Part shown: one piece after another, positions 57,139 to 64,000 of the stretch
Numbering within the stretch: position 1 is the first letter of the stretch
Layout: each line of letters begins with the position of its first letter
Source: Duganella flavida
Lineage (GTDB): Bacteria > Pseudomonadota > Gammaproteobacteria > Burkholderiales > Burkholderiaceae_D
Assembly (NCBI RefSeq): GCF_009857445.1
Contig: NZ_WWCN01000009.1
Location: 124,001-188,000 of the forward strand
Reading direction: 5' to 3'
Length of the DNA: 64,000 nt
Program-made: the position numbers and the translations under genes
Notes under the pieces: generated by a model
What the model saw: only the letters and a program-made list of their open reading frames with translations
Told to the model about the DNA's origin: nothing
The model's database searches: none

Positions 57139-58119
57139 TTAAAACGGATCAATCGCCACGGTGAATTTGCCGCTGGCGTCCAGCGCGCCCATGGTGTAGC
57201 CCTGCCAGCCCGGATAGGCTTGCGGTTCCCAGTAGAACACGCCCAAACCGTTCGCGCCCAAGGCCTTGGTCTTGGTCAGCAAATCGGCCAGCATGGATTT
57301 GGAAGTGGCTGCCTGGGTCCAGTCCATGCCCACTTCCGTCACCATCACCGGCTTGGAGTAGCGCGACACCATGTCCCACATATTGGTCGAGATTTTGCTG
57401 TTGTAATTGGCCCAGTCCGACGCTGGCGGATAGTGCGACATGCCGATCACGTCCCACTTGGCGCCGGCCGCTTTCACGCCGTCGAAGAACCAACGGAACA
57501 CCGCGTTGTCATAGCCGTTGGCCAGGTGCAGGATCACGCTGGCGTTCGGATACACAGCCTTCACCGCGCTGTAGCCGTTGTTGATCAGGCCGGCCAGATT
57601 ACTAAAGCTGGTGGTCTTCCCTTCCGGCCACAGCATGCCGCTGTTAATCTCATTACCGACCTGGACCCACTCCACGGTGATGCCATTGGTTTTCAGGTAA
57701 TTCAAGATGCCGTAGGTATGGCTGTAGACATCGCTGTTCAGCTGCGTCAGCGTGTGGCTAGCCCAGGCGGCCGGCTTGGTTTGCTGGCCCGGATCGGCCC
57801 AGCTGTCGCTGTAGTGGAAATCGATCAGGATGCGCTGGCCTTGGGCGGCGGCGCGCTTGGCTTTGTACAGCACGTCCGCGCCATTGTTCCAGCCGCCGCT
57901 CGGATTGACCCACACGCGCAGGCGGATCGCGTTCACCTGCAAATTCTTCAACAGCACAAACGGATCGGTCTTCACCGAACTGCTGTTGTAGAACGAGTAG
58001 CCGCTCGATTCCTGCTGGCTTACCCAGCTGACATCGGCCCCATTGGCAAACGTGGCGCTGCGCGCGGACAGGGCGAACGCCAGCCCGCATGCTGCGAACA
58101 GCAATGCTTTCAGTTTCAT
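57139..58119 (-). CDS. GH53 arabinogalactan endo-beta-1,4-galactanase
   Basis: 326 aa with a signal peptide (ALSARS). GH53 motifs are in order: GADVSW, NAIRLRVWVNP, IDFHYSDSWADPGQQ, VGNEINSGMLWP (acid/base Glu 157) and VMVTEVGMDW (nucleophile Glu 262), ending in FYWEPQAYPGWQGYTMGALD. It cuts beta-1,4-galactan of pectin side chains. GGAGA precedes the ATG. It is the last gene of the operon dgoK-dgoA-lactonase-GH53. Confidence 0.95.
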   Translation of the reverse strand: MKLKALLFAACGLAFALSARSATFANGADVSWVSQQESSGYSFYNSSSVKTDPFVLLKNLQVNAIRLRVWVNPSGGWNNGADVLYKAKRAAAQGQRILIDFHYSDSWADPGQQTKPAAWASHTLTQLNSDVYSHTYGILNYLKTNGITVEWVQVGNEINSGMLWPEGKTTSFSNLAGLINNGYSAVKAVYPNASVILHLANGYDNAVFRWFFDGVKAAGAKWDVIGMSHYPPASDWANYNSKISTNMWDMVSRYSKPVMVTEVGMDWTQAATSKSMLADLLTKTKALGANGLGVFYWEPQAYPGWQGYTMGALDASGKFTVAIDPF

Positions 58120-58212
58120 ATAGTCTCCAGTATTGTAGTTTTTAACGGGATGAACACATCCCCGCCGCATCACGCAGCGTCTTGCAACAGCGGGTACAGC
58201 AGAGATGTCGGT

Positions 58213-59094
58213 TTAGCCGAAGCGGGCGGCAGGTACGCCAGCCACTCCTACGCGCACGGCAAACACGGCGCCGGTCAGCGGGTGCGCTGCCAGCTGCTCG
58301 GGCGTGTTGTCTTCGCTCGCGGTGGTAATGAACAGGGTCTTGAGATCGTCGCCGCCGAAGGTGCACGAGGCCGGATTACGTACCGGCACGGCAATCGTCT
58401 CCAGCAGCTCGCCCTCAGGCGAATAACGGCAGACGCGGCTGCCGCCCCATTGTGCGATCCACACGCAGCCTTCGCTGTCGACGGTCATACCATCCGGCGA
58501 GCCTTCGCCTTCGGCAAACTGGCGCCAGACGCGCGGTTCGCCCAGCGTGCCATCGGCGGCCAGTGGATAGGCATAGGTGCGGCCTTCAAAGCTGTCGGTG
58601 TGGTACATGGTGGCGCCGTCCAGGCTGAAGGTCGGGCCGTTGCAGATGTGGTAGTCGTTGTCGAAGGCGTGCAGCTGGTGGTCGGCATCCAGGCGGAACA
58701 AGGTGCCGATGGCTTGCGCGTAATCGGTGTTATGCATGGAGCCGGCCCAGATACGGCCAGCGCTATCGACCTTGGCGTCGTTCATGCGCAGACCGCTGTC
58801 GGCCGGGAATGGACGGTGCAGGTATTCGATGCGCAGCTCAGGCTCCAGCCACACGCGGGCGATGCCGTCGCGCAGGCCGGCCATGAAGCCATCGCCATCG
58901 CGGCGCGCGATCAGCCAGCAGATGTAGTCCGGCATGGCCCAGCTGCGGCGCGCGCCGCTGGAGACGTCCTGCGCGTGCAAGGTCTGGTTCTTCAGGTCGA
59001 CAAAATACAGGCGATTCTGTTCCGCCACCCATAACGGGCCTTCGCCCAGTTGGGCCTTTACTTCCCACAGACATTGCACGTCATGTTTGCTCAT
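58213..59094 (-). CDS. SMP-30 family sugar lactonase
   Basis: 293 aa with the metal-site pattern intact: LGEGPLW (Glu 19), LRMNDAKVDSAGRIWAGSM, ICNGPTFSLDG and GSPDGMTVDSEGCVWIAQWGGSRV. It should open galactono-1,4-lactone to galactonate, the step between the SDR and DgoD. The start at 59094 has GGGA upstream. It lies 14 bases after dgoA. Confidence 0.92.
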   Translation of the reverse strand: MSKHDVQCLWEVKAQLGEGPLWVAEQNRLYFVDLKNQTLHAQDVSSGARRSWAMPDYICWLIARRDGDGFMAGLRDGIARVWLEPELRIEYLHRPFPADSGLRMNDAKVDSAGRIWAGSMHNTDYAQAIGTLFRLDADHQLHAFDNDYHICNGPTFSLDGATMYHTDSFEGRTYAYPLAADGTLGEPRVWRQFAEGEGSPDGMTVDSEGCVWIAQWGGSRVCRYSPEGELLETIAVPVRNPASCTFGGDDLKTLFITTASEDNTPEQLAAHPLTGAVFAVRVGVAGVPAARFG

Positions 59095-59108
59095 CGCTTC
59101 GATTCCCT

Positions 59109-59732
59109 TTATACGGCCAAAGTGCGCCAAGTGCTGACGAACGCGGCCGCACGTTCGGCCAGCTGTTCCAGCGTGACGCCGGGAGTATACAGGCTACCGC
59201 CGATGCCGAAACCGGTAGCGCCGGCTTTCACCCAAGCTGCCATCGTTTCAGGCGAGACGCCGCCCACCGGCCATACCGGCGTACCGGCCGGCAGCACGCT
59301 CTTCAGCGCCTTGATGCCGCCGTGACCGACCGACTCGGCCGGGAAAATCTTCAGCGCGTGCGCGCCTGCATCCAGCGCGGCGAAAGCTTCGGTTGGCGTG
59401 GCCACGCCCGGTGCGCAATACATGCCGAGGTCGGCAGCGCGGCGAATTACGGCTGGCACGCAGTTAGGCGAAACCAGCAGACGGCCACCAGCCGCATGAA
59501 CGGCTTCCACGTGATCGACGTTAAGCATGGTGCCGCCGCCGACCAGCGTGTCCGGCAGGTCCAGCTTGACGATGGAGGCAATCGCTTCAATCGCGCCCGG
59601 ACGGTTGAGCGGTACTTCCAGCGCGCGGAAGCCGGCGCCGTGCAGCACCTTGGCGACATCAACCGCCTCGGCAGGCGTCAGGCCACGCAGGATGGCGACC
59701 AGTGGCGTGGTTGGATGGGATGGTGTGGTCAT
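59109..59732 (-). CDS. dgoA: 2-dehydro-3-deoxy-6-phosphogalactonate aldolase
   Basis: 207 aa, KDPG/KDPGal aldolase fold: VAILRGLTPAEAVDVAKVLHGAGFRALEVPLNRP (catalytic Glu), GGGTMLNVDHVEA, SPNCVPAVI and HALKIFPAESVGHGGIKALKSVLP (Schiff-base Lys). The RPGAIEAI and PNCVP variants point to the DgoA subgroup rather than Eda. It splits KDPGal to pyruvate and glyceraldehyde-3-phosphate. It starts two bases after dgoK ends. Confidence 0.94.
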   Translation of the reverse strand: MTTPSHPTTPLVAILRGLTPAEAVDVAKVLHGAGFRALEVPLNRPGAIEAIASIVKLDLPDTLVGGGTMLNVDHVEAVHAAGGRLLVSPNCVPAVIRRAADLGMYCAPGVATPTEAFAALDAGAHALKIFPAESVGHGGIKALKSVLPAGTPVWPVGGVSPETMAAWVKAGATGFGIGGSLYTPGVTLEQLAERAAAFVSTWRTLAV

Positions 59733-59734
59733 AT

Positions 59735-60628
59735 TCAAGCCTTGAGGAATTTGGAAATGGCGGTGCAGTACACCTGATGTGGATCGAGCACCGTGCACTT
59801 CAAGCCGAAGTGCCTGGCGGCGAGGTCATAGCGCGCGGCCAGCGCCGGTGAGCCGATCACGGTAATGCCCTGCCCTTCGGCCGCACGCGCCGCAGCGGCA
59901 AACTCGGCGCCGATCAGCAGGCCGCTGACGGTGGCTGCCGCCTGCTGCGGCGCAGCCGAGCGCGACACCACACCGGCACGCACGCGGAACAAGGAATTCG
60001 ACAGCGGCTCGTTCTGCGCTGCCTGGTTGAGACCGGTGGCAAAGCCTTCAGCATCGGAAGTATCGCCGTCCATCATGGCGGACAGCGTGCCCCCCTTGGA
60101 CAGCATGGCGAACAGTTCGCCGGTCATGTAGGTGGCAAAGGACTGGATCACGCCGTCGCGCAGCAGCACCCACTTGCTGTGGGTGCCGGGCAGGACGATC
60201 CAACCATCGCGGTGGCCGAGCGCGACTGCGCCCAGCAACTGGGTTTCTTCGCCGCGCATCACGTCGGCGGACGCGCCGTTGCGGTAGACATAGCCGGGGA
60301 CGATGTAGCTGCGGCCGGCCCAGGCCGGATCGGTCACGGCCGACAGGTGCTGCGGCAACTGCTCCAGCGGCACCGAGGCATCGAGATAGTTAACTTCTTG
60401 CCAGCCCGAGGCACTGCCGACCATGCCGGACATAATCACCGGCACGTCCGACGGCAGCTGCATCGCCTCCAGCACCCCGGCCAGCGAGGCGCCGAACTTG
60501 TCGCGGCCGCCCACGGCCAGCATGCCCTGGCCGTCTTCATGCTCCGCCAGGCAGGCGCCGGATTGATCTATCAGATAGGCGCGACGATTGCTCGTGCCCC
60601 AGTCTATCCCCAAAATATTCTTATTCAC
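59735..60628 (-). CDS. dgoK: 2-dehydro-3-deoxygalactonokinase
   Basis: 297 aa. DgoK features: IGIDWGTSNRRAYL-like phosphate loop, MSGMVGSASGWQE, RGEETQLLGA and VLPGTHSKWVLL. It phosphorylates 2-dehydro-3-deoxygalactonate before the aldolase step. First gene of the minus-strand operon; its 163-bp upstream spacer holds AT-rich stretches but no operator I can assign. Confidence 0.94.
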   Translation of the reverse strand: MNKNILGIDWGTSNRRAYLIDQSGACLAEHEDGQGMLAVGGRDKFGASLAGVLEAMQLPSDVPVIMSGMVGSASGWQEVNYLDASVPLEQLPQHLSAVTDPAWAGRSYIVPGYVYRNGASADVMRGEETQLLGAVALGHRDGWIVLPGTHSKWVLLRDGVIQSFATYMTGELFAMLSKGGTLSAMMDGDTSDAEGFATGLNQAAQNEPLSNSLFRVRAGVVSRSAAPQQAAATVSGLLIGAEFAAAARAAEGQGITVIGSPALAARYDLAARHFGLKCTVLDPHQVYCTAISKFLKA

Positions 60629-60791
60629 AAAGCGTATCCTTTACTGAGCTGCAATGATGGTACGAAAAAGCCCCCGCCACAGCCAATGAATTATCTCGCC
60701 GGACGAATACCAAAATAGTATAGGGAAGCCCCAAAAAGTTGCCCCTCAGTTGCCTTTGGTTTAGTATGGCCGACAATAAAATTGTTTCGTT

Positions 60792-61379
60792 ATGCCCCTC
60801 ATGGAATTAAGCAAGCAGTCCTCCCGCAAACTGATCATCGCCGGCACGGCGACGGCAGTGATTGCGCTGGGTTTGGCCGCCTATTTCGCCGGCTCCACGC
60901 CAGCTGAGTCGCAGGTGACGGTCAAGGTGCCGGTCTCGGCGTCGACCAGCGCCAGCAAAGCGGCTTCGGCCGGCAAGACCGCGCCGGCCGCCACGCCACA
61001 GCGCCCGGCTGACTTCAAGGATCCAACGCCGCCGAGCGAACCAAAACCCATCCGCAGCAAGGAACAGGGCGCAGCCGCCCTGATGGCGCTGCCAGAATTG
61101 CAAGCCTGGTCGGCCCTGATCGAGAAGAATTCGGGCGGTAAAGCCCACGGCGGCCTGCTGGAATACGATCCGATGCAGCGCAAGCTGAACGGCAAGAGCT
61201 ACTGGCAGTTCAGCTACGTGGAAAACAGCGCCGAGTCGGCGCTGCGCTGGGAAAGCTTTTTGGTATCGTCCAGCGATGACGAAATCCTGGTGGAAGATGC
61301 CTCCAGCGACGAGGTCATCAGCCTGGCGCGCTGGCGGCGCGAGAAGCATCCGGCCAAGCGCACCGCGATTGATAACTAA
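60792..61379 (+). CDS. Hypothetical membrane-anchored protein
   Basis: 195 aa. One N-terminal hydrophobic segment (LIIAGTATAVIALGLAAYFAG), then an Ser/Ala/Pro-rich linker to about residue 85 and a compact C-terminal domain (SYWQFSYVENSAESALRWESFLVSSSDDEILVEDA). Probably anchored in the inner membrane facing the periplasm. I recognise no family. Either ATG 60792 or 60801 could be the start. Convergent with the MFS gene, 4-base overlap of stops. Confidence 0.65.
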   Translation: MPLMELSKQSSRKLIIAGTATAVIALGLAAYFAGSTPAESQVTVKVPVSASTSASKAASAGKTAPAATPQRPADFKDPTPPSEPKPIRSKEQGAAALMALPELQAWSALIEKNSGGKAHGGLLEYDPMQRKLNGKSYWQFSYVENSAESALRWESFLVSSSDDEILVEDASSDEVISLARWRREKHPAKRTAIDN

Positions 61380-62611
61380 GCAGCCTTCTGCTCCGGCGCC
61401 GTTTTAACAGCGGCGCCGCGTACCTGCCCTACCCACAGCACCGTCAACACCGCCATGCCGGCGGCGATCCAGCCGTTCAGGCCGTAACCGGCGATGTGAC
61501 CCGACACTTCCGTATGCAAGGTCAAACCGCCCAGCAAGGCACCCAAACCGGTGCCCACTTGCTGGATGGCCGCGTTCGCGCTGAGGAAAGCACCGCGCCG
61601 CGACGGCTCCGGCACCGTTGTCATCAGCGCCTGCATCGGGATATTGCGGCCCGAGGCCAACACCATGAAGAACGGGAAGAACAACACCACGCCCACCAGC
61701 GGCAGCACCGGAAGATGGGTGATGAACAGCACCGGCAAGATAAACAGCAGCGAGACGATACGGTACACCTTCTGCGCGCCATAACGGTCCGACCAGCGGC
61801 CAATCCGGCGCGCGGTGAAGAAGGTAGCAAGTCCACCCGCCAGATACACATAGGTGATTTCAGCCGGCTGCAAGCCGACGTTATTCACCAGCACCGGCGA
61901 GATGAAGGGAATCACCATCATGCCCGTCATCATATTGATGGCCGAGAGCAGGAAGGCCTTCAGGTGCGCCGGTTCTTTGTACAGCGCGATCAGGTTGGGC
62001 AGCATGGCCGACAGCGGCGCGCGGTTGGCGAGATGGCCATCCAGCGCCGGCAGCACGCGTGCGGCCAACAGCAAAATCGGCAGCGAGCAAATCACCAGGA
62101 TGTAGAACGGCGAGGCCCAGCCGTAATGCGCGGCCAGCATCACGCCAGTCGGCACGCCGGCCACGGAGGCCAGGCTGAATGAGGTCATCACCACGCCGGT
62201 GGCAGCGCCGCGCCGGTGGGCTGGAATCAGGTCGCCGATGATGGCCATGACGATAGCGCCAAGAATGCCGCCAGTCAGGCCGGCAAAAGCGCGCGACAGC
62301 AGCAGCACGTGGAAGTTCGGCGCTGCGGCGCAAGCGAGGTTGGACAGCGTGAACAGCGCGAACACCGTCAGCAGCAGCTTGCGGCGGTCGAAGCGGTCGA
62401 TGTACATGGCGGCGGCCAGGCCGGAGATACCGGCGCACCAGGCGTAGGCTGACACCGCGCCCGAGACGGCGGCTGGTTCAATGTGGAAGGCCTGCATCAG
62501 TTGCGGCGCCAGCGGCATCATCACCATGAAGTCCATGATGACGGTGAACTGCGTCAGCGCCAGCAGCCAAAGTACAAGGCGCTCGCGCTCCGGGGTAAGC
62601 GGCAGATTCAT
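61376..62611 (-). CDS. MFS transporter co-transcribed with a PadR regulator
   Basis: 411 aa with about 12 helices and the DHA1 features FTVIMDFMVMMPLAPQLM, DRFDRRKLLL and a GVPTGVMLA helix. Substrate unknown. Its ATG overlaps the stop of the PadR gene (ATGA), so the regulator likely controls its own operon including this exporter. A metal or metal-chelate substrate is possible given the regulator, but that is inference. Confidence 0.87.
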   Translation of the reverse strand: MNLPLTPERERLVLWLLALTQFTVIMDFMVMMPLAPQLMQAFHIEPAAVSGAVSAYAWCAGISGLAAAMYIDRFDRRKLLLTVFALFTLSNLACAAAPNFHVLLLSRAFAGLTGGILGAIVMAIIGDLIPAHRRGAATGVVMTSFSLASVAGVPTGVMLAAHYGWASPFYILVICSLPILLLAARVLPALDGHLANRAPLSAMLPNLIALYKEPAHLKAFLLSAINMMTGMMVIPFISPVLVNNVGLQPAEITYVYLAGGLATFFTARRIGRWSDRYGAQKVYRIVSLLFILPVLFITHLPVLPLVGVVLFFPFFMVLASGRNIPMQALMTTVPEPSRRGAFLSANAAIQQVGTGLGALLGGLTLHTEVSGHIAGYGLNGWIAAGMAVLTVLWVGQVRGAAVKTAPEQKAA

Positions 62612-63144
62612 AAGGCGTTAATATCCTCAACCGCCTTGCGCAGGATGGCGCGGATTTGCTCGATTTTTTCAGGATTATGATTGGAGGCGCGGGCCTGCTC
62701 GATAGCGGCATGCTTCAAGTCGTGCATGGCGCTGCGCAGGCCTTCGCGGTGCTCGTCGCCTTCGGCCATGCGGGCCAGGATGGCGTCCACGAACTGGCGG
62801 TTCTCGGCCAGGAAGGCCTCGCCTTCGGGCGTGATGGTGTGCAGTTTCTTGTTGCCGTCGGCCGAGGCCAGCACATGGCCCATGTCCACCAGCAGGGACA
62901 GCAGCGGGTAGATCGCGCCCGGGCTAGGCGAATAGCCGCCGCCCGAGCGCTGCTCCAGCTCTTTGATGATTTCGTAGCCGTGGCGCGGCTTTTCTGCGAT
63001 CAGCTGTAGCACGACGTAGCGCATGGCGCCGGCGTCGAACATTTTCGGACCGCGGCCGCCGCCGCCGCGAGGCCCATGACCGTGACCGTGCCCATGACCG
63101 CCGTGCGGGTGCTGATGACGCAAAGGATGCATAAATCGAAACAT
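62608..63144 (-). CDS. PadR-family regulator with His-rich N-terminus (YqjI-like)
   Basis: 178 aa. Residues 6-24 are a His/Gly run (HPLRHQHPHGGHGHGHGHG) followed by a Gly/Arg stretch, then the PadR winged helix (RYVVLQLIAEKPRHGYEIIKELEQRSGGGYSPSPGAIYPLLSLL) and a C-terminal coiled coil. This layout matches E. coli YqjI, a nickel/iron-responsive PadR repressor with a metal-binding His-rich extension. It starts the operon with the MFS gene; a repeated palindrome lies 11-41 bases upstream. Confidence 0.88.
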   Translation of the reverse strand: MFRFMHPLRHQHPHGGHGHGHGHGPRGGGGRGPKMFDAGAMRYVVLQLIAEKPRHGYEIIKELEQRSGGGYSPSPGAIYPLLSLLVDMGHVLASADGNKKLHTITPEGEAFLAENRQFVDAILARMAEGDEHREGLRSAMHDLKHAAIEQARASNHNPEKIEQIRAILRKAVEDINAL

Positions 63145-63154
63145 AACGAACTCC

Positions 63155-63185
63155 TTAAGATATAACTTATTAAGATATATCTTAA
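63155..63185. promoter_or_regulatory. Candidate PadR operator
   Basis: A perfect palindrome TTAAGATATATCTTAA at 63170-63185, with a second TTAAGATATA at 63155-63164, 15 bases away in phase. AT-rich symmetric sites of this kind suit PadR repressors; autoregulation is likely. Confidence 0.65.
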
Positions 63186-63229
63186 CCTATTACGGCCAGA
63201 GTTCAAGTATCGATTTGTATATCCGTGTA

Positions 63230-64000
63230 TCAGCCGTCCAGGTGGGAAATCATCAGGCGGCGGTTTTCCGCTGCATCGCCGGTGCCGGCTTTGTGTTCGA
63301 CCACCAGGCGCGAGTTCTGCGCGTCCAGCGAAATACCCACCGACAGGATGTCGATCAGCAGCAGCTGCAAAATCCGCGAGATCATCGACAGGAAGGTGGT
63401 GCTGTCCTCGGTATGGTCCACCGTCAGGCACACACTGGCCTTTTTCGCCAACGGCGAATTGCTGGAGGTGATGGCAATAACATCCGCTCCCGCAGCACGC
63501 GCCGCATCCACGGCTGCCAGCAGATCCGGCAGCTTGCCCGAGTTGGAGATGGCAATCACCACATCGCCCGGTTTCAGCAGCTCGGCGGCCAGCGTCAGCA
63601 AGTGCGAGTCACCGTAAGCCGACGTCGGAATGCGGAAGCGGAAGAATTTGTGCTGGCCGTCCAGCGCCACCACGCGCGAATTGCCCATCGCGTAGAACTC
63701 AACGCGCTTGGCCTTGGCCACCAGCGCAATCGCCTTGTCCAGCGAACGCACGTCCAGCTGGTCGCGGAATTTCAGGATGGCCGACACGGTGTTGTCAATT
63801 ACCTTGGCGCTCAGATCGTGCGTGCTGTCGCTGACGCGCACCTGGCTGTGACGCACAGGGATGGCGCCAGTCAGGCTGCTGGCGAATTTCAATTTGAAGT
63901 CGGCCAGGCCGAGGAAGCCCAGCGAGCGGCAGAAGCGGATGACGGTCGGCTGGCTCACTTCCGCCAGGCGCGCGATATCGGCAATCGGCTCGTTCAGTAC
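63230..64000 (-). CDS. RpiR/HexR family regulator with SIS domain, partial
   Basis: The gene enters from beyond the window end; about 256 codons are visible. An RpiR HTH (IADIARLAEVSQPTVIRFCRSLGFLGLADFKLKFASSL) is followed by a SIS sugar-phosphate domain (FYAMGNSRVVALDGQHKFFRFR; VVIAISNSGKLPDLLAAVDAARAAGADVIAITSS). HexR-type members control Entner-Doudoroff and glucose genes. In some betaproteobacteria this part is fused to glucokinase; the missing N-terminus leaves that open. Confidence 0.88.
   Translation of the reverse strand, partial: VLNEPIADIARLAEVSQPTVIRFCRSLGFLGLADFKLKFASSLTGAIPVRHSQVRVSDSTHDLSAKVIDNTVSAILKFRDQLDVRSLDKAIALVAKAKRVEFYAMGNSRVVALDGQHKFFRFRIPTSAYGDSHLLTLAAELLKPGDVVIAISNSGKLPDLLAAVDAARAAGADVIAITSSNSPLAKKASVCLTVDHTEDSTTFLSMISRILQLLLIDILSVGISLDAQNSRLVVEHKAGTGDAAENRRLMISHLDG

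Noticed and set aside
60690..60790. AT-rich ATAC...GTAT pattern upstream of dgoK as an operator
   Set aside because: Only a 4-bp inverted repeat; too weak to separate from ordinary promoter sequence.

Overview
The window reads as a chromosomal segment of a high-GC betaproteobacterium, most likely Oxalobacteraceae (Duganella/Massilia/Janthinobacterium type). Reasons: GC-rich codon use throughout; a homodimeric PDH operon whose LpdA carries its own lipoyl domain; holC followed by a DUF2486-like gene; a small Trp-rich membrane protein of a betaproteobacterial type; a zapB-like/zapA/6S RNA cluster; and a CIRCE-controlled groESL. No integrase, transposase, tRNA or CRISPR array was seen. The genus is inference.

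Layout. 1-8.3 kb: end of a solute-binding protein, a PhzF-family enzyme, an S9 peptidase, MAPEG, MFS, a Cys-repeat BON protein and two secreted zincin-type proteins. 8.4-14.6 kb: an SDR next to a LysR remnant, then a tripartite EmrAB-type efflux operon with a divergent TetR regulator. 14.7-20 kb: GNAT, DsbA, a LysR/PACE efflux pair, an M20 peptidase, an internally deleted MFS gene and TfoX. 20-26.3 kb: aceE-aceF-lpdA (pyruvate dehydrogenase) with a clear promoter and terminator. 26.4-37.3 kb: housekeeping genes (folD, oligopeptidase A, holC, a branched-chain amino acid binding protein, cytochrome c, ilvD, lgt, an EVE protein, probable 6S RNA, zapA, zapB-like).

37.4-60.6 kb is the most coherent functional block: a galactan/galactoside utilisation region. 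A TonB-dependent receptor, a GH53 endo-galactanase, and GH2 and GH35 beta-galactosidases would import and depolymerise beta-galactan. An AraFGH-type ABC importer would bring in the sugar. An SDR (candidate galactose 1-dehydrogenase), an SMP-30 lactonase, DgoD, DgoK and DgoA make up a complete oxidative De Ley-Doudoroff route to pyruvate and glyceraldehyde-3-phosphate. A GbpR-like LysR and a second SMP-30-fold protein that lacks the usual metal ligands sit at its centre. The region is split by the groES-groEL operon, a frameshifted MFS gene and a small hypothetical gene.

60.8-64 kb: a hypothetical membrane-anchored protein, an MFS transporter co-transcribed with a His-rich YqjI-like PadR regulator, and the 3' part of an RpiR/HexR-type regulator that runs off the end. 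Two genes (LysR remnant near 9 kb, MFS near 19 kb) keep both ends but have lost internal pieces, an uncommon style of gene decay.
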